Source of the DNA: Murimonas intestini
GTDB lineage: Bacteria > Bacillota > Clostridia > Lachnospirales > Lachnospiraceae
DNA length: 64,000 nt
Direction: 5' to 3'
Assembly: GCF_024622195.1 (NCBI RefSeq)
Contig: NZ_JANKBI010000006.1
Coordinates: forward strand, 62,001 to 126,000
Shown: positions 25,174 to 34,865 of the stretch, piece after piece
How the letters are laid out: every line of letters starts with the position of its first letter
How positions within the stretch are numbered: the stretch's first letter is position 1
The notes under the pieces: model-generated
The model's database searches: none
What the model was told of the DNA's origin: nothing
Seen by the model: only the letters and a program-made list of their open reading frames with translations
Position numbers and translations under genes: made by a program

Positions 25174-27987
25174 CTATATGCGGCCGGTCTCCATAAATGC
25201 TGTCCTGTCATAGCGTCCTGTAAGCAGATAAGGGATCACTGTATCGGCATCCAGATTCTGCGCCAGATTCAGTTTATGCACCAGCAGGCTGTTCTTAGAA
25301 TATGCTCCGCCTATAATAGTATTTATAGGAAGTTCTGCCCACGGGTCATCTATACTGGATTTCAAATTCAGCGAGACACATCCCGGCTCCCAGGATTCGT
25401 AATTATATTCGCACTGGTTCATAAGAAGCGCTCCGTTTCTGAAATGGGATATACCGTTCTCATCCGGCTCCCTGTCAAAGTGATAGTAGAATCCGCCCCC
25501 AAATGTCTTCTTCCCGGCTCCTGGAGCCTGATAGAGCATGTGTGTCAGGGGGCTGTTGTATTCGCCCAGCTCCATTGCGGCCTCTACCAGCTGGGTCCCT
25601 CTTCTTGTCACTCCCGCTGTCACCGTATTTCCGTTTCGGCGGATCACGAATTCAGCGCCCATTTTTTTAGGGATGCTGCCGTTGTCACGGCCGCACTGCA
25701 CTGCCATCTCCGCGCCCGGGCCTCCCAGCACAAGTCCCAGAGGATACAGACCGAGATTCTTCCCGTATGTGGCATATACTCCCAGGATCGCTTCATAATA
25801 ATCATCAGCGAATGTGGGGTTCTTTATACGGCAGACAGATAATGTGACTACCGGCATGGAAAACGGCACAAGAGGCGGCGGAAGCAGCCTGGCTATGGCT
25901 GCCGGGTCGGTCAGATAGGCCATGTAAAGCCCTTCCTGCCCATCCATCAGGGACACTTTTCCAAATTGGGAAATCTCTTCCTGAGATACTTTAAAGCTTG
26001 GAACCTTCGCTTTTTCTGCAAACAGCTCACGCCCCGCCTCATATCCAGTGCGTACTGCCGGTGCGATATTGCCGTCTTTTACAGCGCTTCCCACGATCCT
26101 GACCTCCACACCCCGGCTCTTTAACTCCTCAGCCAGGGAGCAGTCCGGCCGGAAGCCCAGAGATAAGACTACTGCATCTGCAGGTACCTTTTTCTCTTTA
26201 TGGTCCTCTGCACTTTCTGCCGTCACACCGTCTTCCCCGATTTCTTTTAGTGTATGGCCCAGGAGATATCTGGCCCCGTATTTCTGAAGACGGCCGCATA
26301 CATCCATCACATTTGTATGGTTTGCTGCCGGTGCGGGCTTATCCAGCATATCTACAATTGTAACGCTGCACCCCTTTGCGCAGAGATACTCAGCTGTCTC
26401 CAGACCTGTCAGCCCTGCTCCGATAACTGTCACCTTTTTTCCGTCCAGCCTGGCCTCATCCTTTAAAACTTCCTCCACTGTATATACATTCGGCCCATGG
26501 ATACCCGGTATTTTTCCGGGCACAACAGACACAGAGCCTGTAGCTGCGATGACTGCATCAGGACGGCACTCCATAACCATGTCTGCATCTGCTTGCGTAT
26601 TCAGTCTGACCTCTACTCCAAGGCGCTTAAATTCCTCCTCATAATAGTCGGCAACCCACTGCATCCGCTCCTTCAGTGGCGGTTTCTTTGCAAGATTGAC
26701 TGTCCCGCCAAGTGTATCCTGCCTGTCTATAAGTGTTACCTTCACGCCCCGCAAGGCAAGTGTCCTGGCTGCACTCATGCCGGCAGGGCCGCCTCCTATT
26801 ACAACTGCTCTGCGGCTGTCTGTGACATGCGGCAGTCCACTGTACTTCCTCTCTTTTGCAAGCCTGGGGTTCACGGCACATTCCGGCGGCATTCCTGCTG
26901 CATTATATTCATTCAGGCTCTCAAAGCAGCGCAGGCAGGAAATACATTTTCTCAGTTCACTCTCCCTGCCCTCCCGGACTTTGCGCCCCCACTCTTCATC
27001 TGCCAGCCAGGCACGTCCCATGGATACAAAATCTTCAATGCCATCCTCCAGGAATTTTTCAGCTTCCTCAGGCTCCCTGATAGCCGACACACCTATCACA
27101 GGTATTTTTACCCTGCTCTTTACTGCAGCAATGAGGTCACGCCTCCATCCCTGTCCAAATGAGATGGGCTCCACACATGTCATACCAGTCTCATACAGCC
27201 CGCAGCTCACATCCAGGAAATCAATGCCTGTTTTCTCCAGGGCTGCTGCGATCTTCACACCGTCCTGAATGTGTATGTAATCTTCTGTGACACCTGTCTG
27301 ATCCAGGAATTCCTCCACACTTAAACGTACACCCACCGGGAATTCCTCCCCGCAGGCCGCTCTGATCTTTTCAATAATTTCTGTGACGATCCTCAGCCTG
27401 TTCTCAAAACTGCCTCCGTATTCGTCCTCCCTCTTATTTGTATACGGTGACAGAAACTGCTGAAGCAGATAACCATGCGCAGCGTGCAGTTCTACTCCGT
27501 CGCATCCTGCTTTCCTGGCTCTGACGGCACCTTCTGCAAACTGACTGGTCAGCTCTTTCACTTCTTCGGTTGTCAGAGCCCTTGTATTCTGCTGCAGATA
27601 TTTGCAGGGTATGGCAGAAGGCGCCACCACCGGCTGTCCTCCAAGCAGCGCCGACACAGTCTCACGTCCCGGGTGATGCAGCTGTATAAATATCTTGCTG
27701 CCGTGCTTATGTATGGCATCCGCCAGCCGTGAAAGGGGTTCGATATGTCTGTCCTTTGTCACGGACAGCTGGCGCAGCAGGCCCGCTCCGTGGACATCGT
27801 TGACCCTGGTGATTTCAGGAATGATGAGCCCTGCCCCGCCTATTGCCCTGGCCTCATAGTAAGCTATCATATCCTCTGACGGCGTTCCGTCCAGATTTGC
27901 CAGCCCGATCCCCATTGGTGACATTACAAGACGGTTTTTAATTGTTACATTTCCGATCTTTCCCTGTGAAAACATTTTTTCGTACAT
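25174..27987 (-). CDS. Fusion: OYE/2,4-dienoyl-CoA-reductase-type Fe-S flavoenzyme + acetoacetate-decarboxylase domain
   Basis: 937 residues from the ATG at 27987 (AAGGAGG seven bases upstream; an upstream frame lacks homology). Residues 1-340: old-yellow-enzyme barrel (FSQGKIGNVTIKNRLVMSPM, HAAHGYLLQQFLSPYTNKR, YGGSFENR). About 345-370: CISCLRC...PPEC, a 4Fe-4S ligand set as in trimethylamine dehydrogenase. About 390-660: FAD and NAD modules (VIGGGPAGMSAA, VIGAGLTGLETAEYL). About 675-935: an acetoacetate-decarboxylase-like domain (YLTDPAAIARLLPPPLVP) with SIPKKMG near 772, aligning with the catalytic Lys of clostridial Adc (AYPKKLG). The first part resembles BaiCD-type enoate reductases. An NADH-driven reduction coupled to decarboxylation of a beta-keto acid is inferred; the real substrate is unknown. 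Confidence 0.88.
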   Translation of the reverse strand: MYEKMFSQGKIGNVTIKNRLVMSPMGIGLANLDGTPSEDMIAYYEARAIGGAGLIIPEITRVNDVHGAGLLRQLSVTKDRHIEPLSRLADAIHKHGSKIFIQLHHPGRETVSALLGGQPVVAPSAIPCKYLQQNTRALTTEEVKELTSQFAEGAVRARKAGCDGVELHAAHGYLLQQFLSPYTNKREDEYGGSFENRLRIVTEIIEKIRAACGEEFPVGVRLSVEEFLDQTGVTEDYIHIQDGVKIAAALEKTGIDFLDVSCGLYETGMTCVEPISFGQGWRRDLIAAVKSRVKIPVIGVSAIREPEEAEKFLEDGIEDFVSMGRAWLADEEWGRKVREGRESELRKCISCLRCFESLNEYNAAGMPPECAVNPRLAKERKYSGLPHVTDSRRAVVIGGGPAGMSAARTLALRGVKVTLIDRQDTLGGTVNLAKKPPLKERMQWVADYYEEEFKRLGVEVRLNTQADADMVMECRPDAVIAATGSVSVVPGKIPGIHGPNVYTVEEVLKDEARLDGKKVTVIGAGLTGLETAEYLCAKGCSVTIVDMLDKPAPAANHTNVMDVCGRLQKYGARYLLGHTLKEIGEDGVTAESAEDHKEKKVPADAVVLSLGFRPDCSLAEELKSRGVEVRIVGSAVKDGNIAPAVRTGYEAGRELFAEKAKVPSFKVSQEEISQFGKVSLMDGQEGLYMAYLTDPAAIARLLPPPLVPFSMPVVTLSVCRIKNPTFADDYYEAILGVYATYGKNLGLYPLGLVLGGPGAEMAVQCGRDNGSIPKKMGAEFVIRRNGNTVTAGVTRRGTQLVEAAMELGEYNSPLTHMLYQAPGAGKKTFGGGFYYHFDREPDENGISHFRNGALLMNQCEYNYESWEPGCVSLNLKSSIDDPWAELPINTIIGGAYSKNSLLVHKLNLAQNLDADTVIPYLLTGRYDRTAFMETGRI

Positions 27988-28097
27988 ACTGCTGCCTCCT
28001 TGTATTGTACCCGCGCCTGTATTAATCTGTGCAGGGCGGATAAAATGAATTTCCTTTCCGTTCTTTTCTACCCCTAACTTTATACAAATTTGCATTT

Positions 28098-28157
28098 CTT
28101 TTCAACGTGTACCGTGAATGATAAATATTTGACAATTTGTGCACCGTGCACTATACT
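28098..28157. promoter_or_regulatory. Divergent promoters and paired operator sites for the PucR-type gene and fusion operon
   Basis: Plus strand: TTGACA (28129-28134), 17 bp, TATACT (28152-28157). GTGTACCGTG (28107-28116) and GTGCACCGTG (28139-28148) are 32 bp apart, about three helical turns. The second lies in the plus-strand spacer. The first lies immediately upstream of TTGAAA (28103-28098), a minus-strand -35-like element for the fusion gene. Confidence 0.65.
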
Positions 28158-28259
28158 CTACTTAAGACAATGTAAAACAGCCGGTTTGGCAAGTCCGCAG
28201 ACAGGAGCCCCATATATTCCTGACAGGGATGCGCCTGCATGCAGAAGGGGGAATATGCC

Positions 28260-29801
28260 ATGAATTTTATATATCTGACTGAAAAAATATCCAATAAATG
28301 CGAAATACACATTCTGCGGGCCTCAGACAGCTGGGAGATCCAGGATGTGGCTCTCATAGACAACTGCCAGTTCCGCTACAACACCAGCACGCTTTACTTT
28401 GGTTACAGTGACCAAATAAATCCCGGCCAGCCCCTGCCTCCCCAGTGCATACTTGGCTGCAGCAGCCTGTCTTCTGAAACATCCTGTTATGGCCCTCTCG
28501 CGGCTCTCCCATTCCGGAATGCCGCCCTTATTGAAAGCTCCTCCCTCTTTTCTATTTTCAACCAGGCCAGGACGTATATAGAATCAAACAGAAGCCGGGG
28601 GCTCTACGAAGAACTGAAAGCGCTGGCTGATGAGACACACTCCCTTGAATCAGTGCTGAATGCTGCCGCTATCAGGCTTGGCAATTCTCTTGTCTTTAAC
28701 GATATGACCTTTAAGATCATAGCCAATTCTTCCTCTATCCCTGTCATTGATCCTCTGTGGAAGGAAAATATACGCCAGGGATACTGCAGCTATGATTTCA
28801 TCAGCGCTGTGAAAGAACTGGAGCCTCTGAAAAATGCTGCCATGACTCTGGATGCCGTGGAGGTCACCTGCCCGGAATCCCCCTACCGCAAGCTCAGCTG
28901 TAAGGTCTTCCACGGAGGAATGCAGATCGGTTTCGTGCTCATGATAGAGGGGGAGACTGCGTTCATACCTTCACACAGGGAAATGCTGAGTACAGTCAGC
29001 CAGGCTCTCAGTTATACTGTGGGCCACTATGTTCCTGATCTCTACCAGGGCCCCAGCCCCTACCAGCAGCTGCTCTACGATATGCTTATCGGCGCCCCTT
29101 CCGGGGATATCCTTCCCCGTCTGGACAAGATGGCTTTTCCTGAACACATGTATGTACTTTTTGTGCGGCCCACCCAATATATGGGAAGACGCCACCTCAA
29201 GGAATATACAGCCAGAAACCTCAAGTCACTGCTTCCGGGCACCCATGTCACTTACCATAAAAACGGGATCGTAGCCGTTGTCCCCGCAGAGAAGGACTCA
29301 GATGCGCAGAAACATGTATATACCCTGCTCGGCCAGTACTCATCCAAAGAGCATGTACGTCTGGGGATTAGCAATACATTCTCTAATATGGAGAACTTTG
29401 TATCCCACTATGAACAGGCTTATGCCGCCCTTGAACTGGGACAGAGATTTTCTCCTGACCAGGAGGTCTGCAGATATGTGGATTATCAGGTCTTCGACCT
29501 CTTTTCCGCAGTCTCTTCCCCTGATTCCCTCGGGCGTTTCTGCCACCCGGCCCTGGCCCGGCTCCGGCAGTATGACCATAAAAATAACACACAGCTCTAT
29601 GAGACACTGTGTGTATATTTAGACTGCGGCGGAAGCATCAAGCTCTCTTCAGAGCAGCTCTACATCCACCGCAACTCACTTGTGTACCGGCTGGACAGAA
29701 TTTCTGAAGTCTGCGGACTTGATCTGGAGGATGTGCATACCTGCTTTCTGCTGCGCCTCTCGTATTTGATCGATCATTACAACGGCCTGCGTGGATTTTA
29801 A
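28260..29801 (+). CDS. PucR-family transcriptional regulator
   Basis: 513 residues. The N-terminal 260 residues resemble a sensor region with no recognised signature. The middle (about 270-400) is a GGDEF-like CdaR domain (HVRLGISNTFSNMENFVSHYEQAYAALELG), and the C-terminus holds the PucR helix-turn-helix (YIHRNSLVYRLDRISEVCGLD, here 20 at most: IHRNSLVYRLDRISEVCGLD). Such proteins activate catabolic operons in response to substrate. The start at 28260 is chosen from AAGGGGG upstream. Divergent from the fusion/SDR operon, it is its probable regulator. Ends 8 bp from the cfa stop, tail to tail. Confidence 0.88.
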   Translation: MNFIYLTEKISNKCEIHILRASDSWEIQDVALIDNCQFRYNTSTLYFGYSDQINPGQPLPPQCILGCSSLSSETSCYGPLAALPFRNAALIESSSLFSIFNQARTYIESNRSRGLYEELKALADETHSLESVLNAAAIRLGNSLVFNDMTFKIIANSSSIPVIDPLWKENIRQGYCSYDFISAVKELEPLKNAAMTLDAVEVTCPESPYRKLSCKVFHGGMQIGFVLMIEGETAFIPSHREMLSTVSQALSYTVGHYVPDLYQGPSPYQQLLYDMLIGAPSGDILPRLDKMAFPEHMYVLFVRPTQYMGRRHLKEYTARNLKSLLPGTHVTYHKNGIVAVVPAEKDSDAQKHVYTLLGQYSSKEHVRLGISNTFSNMENFVSHYEQAYAALELGQRFSPDQEVCRYVDYQVFDLFSAVSSPDSLGRFCHPALARLRQYDHKNNTQLYETLCVYLDCGGSIKLSSEQLYIHRNSLVYRLDRISEVCGLDLEDVHTCFLLRLSYLIDHYNGLRGF

Positions 29802-29809
29802 GCTGCTAT

Positions 29810-30982
29810 TTAGTACCATCTCACCATTGGCAGGCTGTTGTTGACGCCTTTGGTGGCCAGGATCTGGTGCAGGTCAATGATTCCGTTGTGGAAGGTTGCA
29901 GCACATGCCGACAGGTAAAGCTCCCACATTCTCACGAATTTTTCATCAAACATCTGCTCTACCTCCCCGATGTGCTCCTGAAAATTCTTTTCCCAGCACA
30001 GCAGGGTCTTGTTGTAGTGAAGGCGCAGATTTTCCACATCCAGCACATGAAAATTATCCTCAGCCAATCCGTAGATCATCTCCCTCAGCGAAGGGACCAC
30101 CCCGCCCGGAAAGATATATTTTTTGATCCATGCATCCCCGGGATGCTCTTTAAGGGCGCTGATAAAATGCAGCAGGAATACGCCGCCCTCCTTTAATACC
30201 CCATTCACGCAGTCGATAAAGAGTCTGTAATTTTCCCTGCCGACGTGTTCCGCCATACCCACACTGACTACCCTGTCAAATGACAGGCCTGAATCCGGCA
30301 GGTCCCTGTAATCCATCAGCTTTACATCCAGATAATCCTCTAACCCTTCCTCCCTGATCCGCCTTTTAAATTCCTTCTCCTGCTCCTGGCTCAATGTGAT
30401 CCCGGTGCCCTTTATCTTGTATTTCCTGGCAGCCTCGATCAGCAGGAAGCCCCATCCACAGCCGATATCCAGCAGTGACATTCCTTCCCTCAGGTAAAGC
30501 TTTTCCAGAATATAATCTGCTTTATTTACCTGGGCCTCATAGAGAGTATCATTCTCATTTTTAAAGTAGGCGCACGAGTAACTCATGGTTTCATCCAGCC
30601 AGAGCCTGTAGAAATCATTCCCTATGTCATAATGGCTGCTTACTTCTTTTTTCTGGTTTTTCTTAGAGGTGGAGGTGTGGATCAGCTTTTTAAGTACCTT
30701 CTCATCTGTGGAGAATTTCCCCATCTGGCCCAGAAAATGGTCCAGTGCTTCGTAGAGATTCCCTTCAACCTCCAGTTTTCCGTCCATGCAGGCCTCACCC
30801 AGAGCCAGGGATGTGCTGGTCAGAAGCTTTGAAACAGGTATAGCCTCCTTAAATACAACTGTAAACGCCGGGCTGCCCTCACCCACAGGAAACTCGTGGT
30901 CCCTGAACTTTATCACAAAAGGATGATCTGTAAATCTGCTCAAAAAATGTACCATTGTTTTTTCTTCTATCGACTCTAACAT
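29810..30982 (-). CDS. cfa: Cyclopropane-fatty-acyl-phospholipid synthase
   Basis: 390 residues. Core: SHYDIGNDFYRLWLDETMSYSCAYF (residues about 110-134), LLDIGCGWGFLLIEAA SAM site near 175, VSVGMAEHVGRENY, and ENLRLHYNKTLLCWEKNF near the C-terminus; all typical Cfa. It transfers a methylene from S-adenosylmethionine to membrane phospholipid double bonds. About 10 residues longer than E. coli Cfa with a divergent N-terminal domain. AGGGGG is seven bases before the ATG. Ends against the PucR-type gene. Confidence 0.93.
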   Translation of the reverse strand: MLESIEEKTMVHFLSRFTDHPFVIKFRDHEFPVGEGSPAFTVVFKEAIPVSKLLTSTSLALGEACMDGKLEVEGNLYEALDHFLGQMGKFSTDEKVLKKLIHTSTSKKNQKKEVSSHYDIGNDFYRLWLDETMSYSCAYFKNENDTLYEAQVNKADYILEKLYLREGMSLLDIGCGWGFLLIEAARKYKIKGTGITLSQEQEKEFKRRIREEGLEDYLDVKLMDYRDLPDSGLSFDRVVSVGMAEHVGRENYRLFIDCVNGVLKEGGVFLLHFISALKEHPGDAWIKKYIFPGGVVPSLREMIYGLAEDNFHVLDVENLRLHYNKTLLCWEKNFQEHIGEVEQMFDEKFVRMWELYLSACAATFHNGIIDLHQILATKGVNNSLPMVRWY

Positions 30983-31083
30983 ACAATTTCCCCCTGTCCT
31001 GCCGCCCCGAAAGGGCGTACATATACTTTAATTGATTAGAGTATTGACCCAAATAAATAATTTTATTCAGTGAACAAAACAAA

Positions 31084-31107
31084 GGGGCGCTGCCAGTGCA
31101 GCCCCCC
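31084..31107 (-). terminator. Terminator of the permuted GH3 gene
   Basis: GGGG-C-GCTGC (31084-31093, C bulged) pairs with GCAGC-CCCC (31098-31106); loop CAGT. On the minus strand followed by TTTGTTTTG. Confidence 0.75.
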
Positions 31108-31133
31108 TGTATATCTGTCGTATATTTTTTCAA

Positions 31134-33716
31134 TTATCTTGCTTTCATATATGTATCAAGGCCTTCAAACTGATCCAGGTAGCTGACAGCCCCCTCATAC
31201 TGGTTTGACTGAAGGGCCAGGTTCACTGTGTTGCAGATACATTTCTTCAGCCATCTGATGTCCAGTGTGCCGTCCTTTAATTCCGCCCTGATATTGTCAT
31301 GATCCTCAGGCACGCCCGGCATTACCATATCATTTCCTGCCCTCATGCAGCCTGCTGCAGTACAGATCCCTCTTGTGGAATCAGTTGTGGTGGTCCAGTC
31401 TGTCATGATGGCTCCTGCAAATCCCCACTCATCACGTGCTGCCTTTGTACAGATATCATAAGAATTGGCTGCATGGACCCCGTTGATCATATTATAGGAT
31501 GTCATCATGGACATTGGCTGGGCATTTTTCACTGCTATCTCAAAGCCCTTCAGATATATCTCCCTGAGAGTGCGCTCTGAAAGAACAGAGTCTGAACCCA
31601 TCCTGTTGTCTTCCTGGTTGTTGCACGCAAAATGCTTGATCGTGGTCCCGCAGCCTGGCACCTTCTGCACTCCCAGTGTCATGGCTGAAGCCATGATGCC
31701 TGCAAGCAGCGGATCTTCTGAATAATATTCAAAATTCCTGCCGCAGAGAGGATTCCTGTGGATGTTCATTCCAGGCGCCAGCCACAATGTCACATTGAAC
31801 AGCTCCATCTCGTGGCCTATCATTTCGCCTATCTCATTTACCAGCTCCGTATCCCATGTCTGAGCCAGAAGCGTTCCCACAGGGATGGCTGTACAGAACT
31901 GATAATAAGTAGTTCCTTCCTTTTCTGATTCAGGAGCAAAGAAACCGCCCTCGAAGGACTTGAGGAAATCCTCCTGTTTGATCTTGCCGTCCACCACCTG
32001 GTAAGTCTTATTCAGCCTGAGTCCTGCCGGCCCGTCAGCCAAAACCATACTTGCCACATTCCACGGTTCCAGAGCTGCCGCACCGGATGTCTCTGCTGCC
32101 GCTCCCGGAACTGTAAGTCCTGCGCTGCCGAGTGCATTTCCCTGGCCTTTTCCGGGATCACCTGTTGCAAGCTGAATCAGCTGCTCCTCGGAAAGTGTAT
32201 TTACTATTTCACCTGCCCTGCCTGAAAACTCATCCGGTATGCTTGAATACTCTACAGTCTCTGTCAGGATATCCTCAGCCTTTATGGCTATATTCTGTAC
32301 CTTAAGGCTCTCAGCCTCCTTCAGCCATTTTTCTTCCTTCGCCCTCATCTTTGCTTCATCAGGCACAAGTTCCTTTAACTCTTCCTTCAGCTCACAGATA
32401 TGGCTGCACTGGACCATTACTGCATCCTCATCCAGTGTAAGCGTACCTGCCAGCCTGGCATCATTTAATGAATTTCCTGTCCAGATTCCATATGTTCCAG
32501 CCTCCAGGATCCAGGCTGATCTCTCCTCACTATATGAAGCCAGCTGATACAGAGGAAATGTTATCTTCATATCCTGTGTCTCCTGCGGCTTCAGAAGGCG
32601 TGTCTTCCCAAATCCTGCCAGACGGCGGTACTCCTTTGGAAGCCTGCCCTGAGGACAGGATACATAGACCTGCACCACTTCCCTGCCGGAATACTGGCTG
32701 CCGTTATTTTTTACAGCTGCCCTGGCTGTCACTTCCGGTTTTTCCGTCCCCATTCCGTCTACTGTTATGCTGCCCGGGCAGATATCAAATTCTGTATAGG
32801 ACAGACCGTAACCAAAGCAATAGCGCACCGGTATGTCAAACGTATCAAAATAGCGGTATCCCACATAGATGCCCTCTTCATATTTTTCAGTGTCAGTATT
32901 GCCGTTCTTGTAGCTGAAGGTGCATGAATTAGGATAATCTCCATATGTCATTGCCCAGGAATCTGTCATTTTTCCGGAAGGAGTCACTTCACCTGTTATC
33001 ACATCAGCAAATGCACTTCCGCCTTCCTGACCTGCCTGCATAAACTGCAGGATGGACCTGATATTTGTAAACTCTTCTGTAAATGCAAGGTCTACAAGAC
33101 CACCTGTGTTGATCACAAGCACGATATTTTCATAAGCCTCTGACACCTGTGAGAGCAGCGCCTTTTCTTCCTCTGTGATATAATAGTCACCCGCCTCATC
33201 ATGCCTGTCTTTATTTTCTCCCGCTATACGGCTGAGCACAAATACTGCAGTGTCCGCATCATCTGCCCTGGCTGCCTCCATATCAAGAGGACTGCCGCAG
33301 GGCATGGTAAATGGTATGGAAGAGTATGCCCTGAAGAAATTCCCGTCATATTCTTCTACTCTCTTCATGATGGCCTCCTTCCATTCAAGCCTCGCCTGGT
33401 CATACAGGGCGGCATAGGAATCCAGCCATTTCTCACTCGTTATAATAAAACCTGCCTGCTTCATTCCCTGGCAGATACTTACGCAGTCCCTCTCGTTCAC
33501 ATCACCTGAGCCTGTCCCGCCCTTGATCGTCTTCACTGCTCCTGCACCATAGAGCGCGATCTTGCTGTTTTTCTCCACAGGAAGGAAATGCCCTTCATTT
33601 TTTAAGAGCACAAACCCTTCTGCTGCCGCCCTGCGTGCAAGCTTTCTGTTTGCCAGCTCTCTTGATGTCACCCCATCAGATGTAGTTCCTGTAAATGTCC
33701 TCGTCTTTAACTGCAT
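31134..33716 (-). CDS. Domain-permuted glycoside hydrolase family 3 protein
   Basis: 860 residues with reversed GH3 domain order. Residues about 20-240 are the GH3 C-terminal sandwich (LARRAAAEGFVLLKNEGHFLP, VINTGGLVDLAF, SGKMTDSW). A fibronectin-III-like domain follows (about 290-400: CFGYGLSYTEFDI, GREVVQVYVS). The catalytic barrel comes last (about 490-850: LADGPAGLRLN, GMNIHRNPLCGRNFEYYSED, KHFACNNQEDNR near 695, nucleophile Asp in IMTDWTTT near 773). This order is known for Ruminococcus albus and Butyrivibrio beta-glucosidases. No signal peptide. Divergent AraC regulator at 34023. Specificity unknown (beta-glucosidase likely). Confidence 0.92.
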   Translation of the reverse strand: MQLKTRTFTGTTSDGVTSRELANRKLARRAAAEGFVLLKNEGHFLPVEKNSKIALYGAGAVKTIKGGTGSGDVNERDCVSICQGMKQAGFIITSEKWLDSYAALYDQARLEWKEAIMKRVEEYDGNFFRAYSSIPFTMPCGSPLDMEAARADDADTAVFVLSRIAGENKDRHDEAGDYYITEEEKALLSQVSEAYENIVLVINTGGLVDLAFTEEFTNIRSILQFMQAGQEGGSAFADVITGEVTPSGKMTDSWAMTYGDYPNSCTFSYKNGNTDTEKYEEGIYVGYRYFDTFDIPVRYCFGYGLSYTEFDICPGSITVDGMGTEKPEVTARAAVKNNGSQYSGREVVQVYVSCPQGRLPKEYRRLAGFGKTRLLKPQETQDMKITFPLYQLASYSEERSAWILEAGTYGIWTGNSLNDARLAGTLTLDEDAVMVQCSHICELKEELKELVPDEAKMRAKEEKWLKEAESLKVQNIAIKAEDILTETVEYSSIPDEFSGRAGEIVNTLSEEQLIQLATGDPGKGQGNALGSAGLTVPGAAAETSGAAALEPWNVASMVLADGPAGLRLNKTYQVVDGKIKQEDFLKSFEGGFFAPESEKEGTTYYQFCTAIPVGTLLAQTWDTELVNEIGEMIGHEMELFNVTLWLAPGMNIHRNPLCGRNFEYYSEDPLLAGIMASAMTLGVQKVPGCGTTIKHFACNNQEDNRMGSDSVLSERTLREIYLKGFEIAVKNAQPMSMMTSYNMINGVHAANSYDICTKAARDEWGFAGAIMTDWTTTTDSTRGICTAAGCMRAGNDMVMPGVPEDHDNIRAELKDGTLDIRWLKKCICNTVNLALQSNQYEGAVSYLDQFEGLDTYMKAR

Positions 33717-34022
33717 TGTATATCCTCCTCATTATCATATATAACCTTGCGATACATGCCTTCATAAATCCAAGCTGTAAAACAGCTGCGGCAGCATGAC
33801 TGTTATCATCTATTATGCATGATCCAGGGCTGGTTTTCTAGACTCCATTTTATCCTTTTATAGGTTGATATTGATATTTTTATATGATTCTGATAGAATA
33901 TTTGTAATTAAAATTTGTCATAATTGATATAGTTCGTATCAGGCTTATATCAGACACCAGGAAGACGCCCCGGCAAATAACATAATGATGACAACACATA
34001 AGAATGACGAAAGGATGAGACA
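33717..34022. other. 306-bp divergent intergenic region, GH3 / AraC-type gene
   Basis: AT-rich, no coding frame recognised. The GH3 side holds TGAGGAGG before its ATG. The AraC side holds AAAGGATG before its ATG and AT-rich promoter-like stretches near 33895-33950. A short dyad GCTGTAAAACAGC occurs near 33775-33787. No clear consensus promoter could be fixed. Confidence 0.4.
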
Positions 34023-34865
34023 ATGCCCAAATATACACATGAAGTCGTCGCAGAAACTGAATACCTGCCGGCAAGATTCAATCTCGTAAAGTGCTCCACA
34101 AATACGATCCCTGCCCACTGGCATGAGTATCTGGAAATCCTGTACCTCATAAGCGGTGAGCTTACAGCTGTTGTGCAGGCGGAGACATATAATATGGCAC
34201 CGGGCGATATCATCGTCATTAATTCCAAAGATCTGCATATGACGCAGACATATGGGTTCACTACCTACATATTGCTGCAGATATCTGTGGAACAGATAAA
34301 GCAGTACCTGCCCAGGTTTGAATTTCTTCATTTCCAGACACTGATATCCCCCGGCCCGGAGAAACCTGATGAGGTTTTCTTCTATATACAGGAGATGCTG
34401 AAAATATACCAGGCTCAGGAGGACGGATACCAGCTGCTTTTCACCTCCAGGCTGTATGAGCTGATCTACTATCTCTATAAGGATTACTCCAGCCGCTCCA
34501 TCCCCCAGGAATCCGGCTTTGCCAGCCGGGACCTGTACAGGATCACACGTGCAATGGAATGGGTCCGACAGCATTTTCAGGATTCCCTGTCTCTGGATGA
34601 TGCGGCTGATTTTCTGGGACTCAGCAGAGAATATTTCTGCAGGATGTTCAAAAAATATACAGGCCAGACATTCCTTGAATATCTGAATGCAGTCCGTACC
34701 ATGCATCTGTATGAGGATCTGAAGAGGACTGATGACAGTGTCACCCTCCTCATGGAAAAAAACGGAATCACCAATTATAAGGTTTTCATGAGGACGTTTA
34801 AAAGGCTGTACGGTGATACTCCTCAGCGGGTTCGCAAAGCGGCTCAGGAAGCCGGCAGTCTCTGA
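34023..34865 (+). CDS. AraC-family regulator
   Basis: 280 residues. Cupin sensor (PAHWHEYLEILYLISGELTAVV near 24-45, MAPGDIIVINSKDLH near 55-70) and two helix-turn-helix motifs (LSLDDAADFLGLSREYFCRMFKK; DSVTLLMEKNGITNYKVFMRTF). It probably senses a sugar and activates the divergent GH3 gene. AAAGGATG precedes ATG. Its last 22 bp overlap the MATE gene tail to tail. Confidence 0.88.
   Translation: MPKYTHEVVAETEYLPARFNLVKCSTNTIPAHWHEYLEILYLISGELTAVVQAETYNMAPGDIIVINSKDLHMTQTYGFTTYILLQISVEQIKQYLPRFEFLHFQTLISPGPEKPDEVFFYIQEMLKIYQAQEDGYQLLFTSRLYELIYYLYKDYSSRSIPQESGFASRDLYRITRAMEWVRQHFQDSLSLDDAADFLGLSREYFCRMFKKYTGQTFLEYLNAVRTMHLYEDLKRTDDSVTLLMEKNGITNYKVFMRTFKRLYGDTPQRVRKAAQEAGSL

Noticed and set aside
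26497..27268. Long plus-strand frames antisense to the flavoenzyme fusion
   Set aside because: Cys/Arg-rich shadow translations of a well-supported gene with no start signals.
25174..28095. Longer start of the fusion gene at 28095
   Set aside because: The extension overlaps the promoter and operators; AAGGAGG fixes the ATG at 27987.
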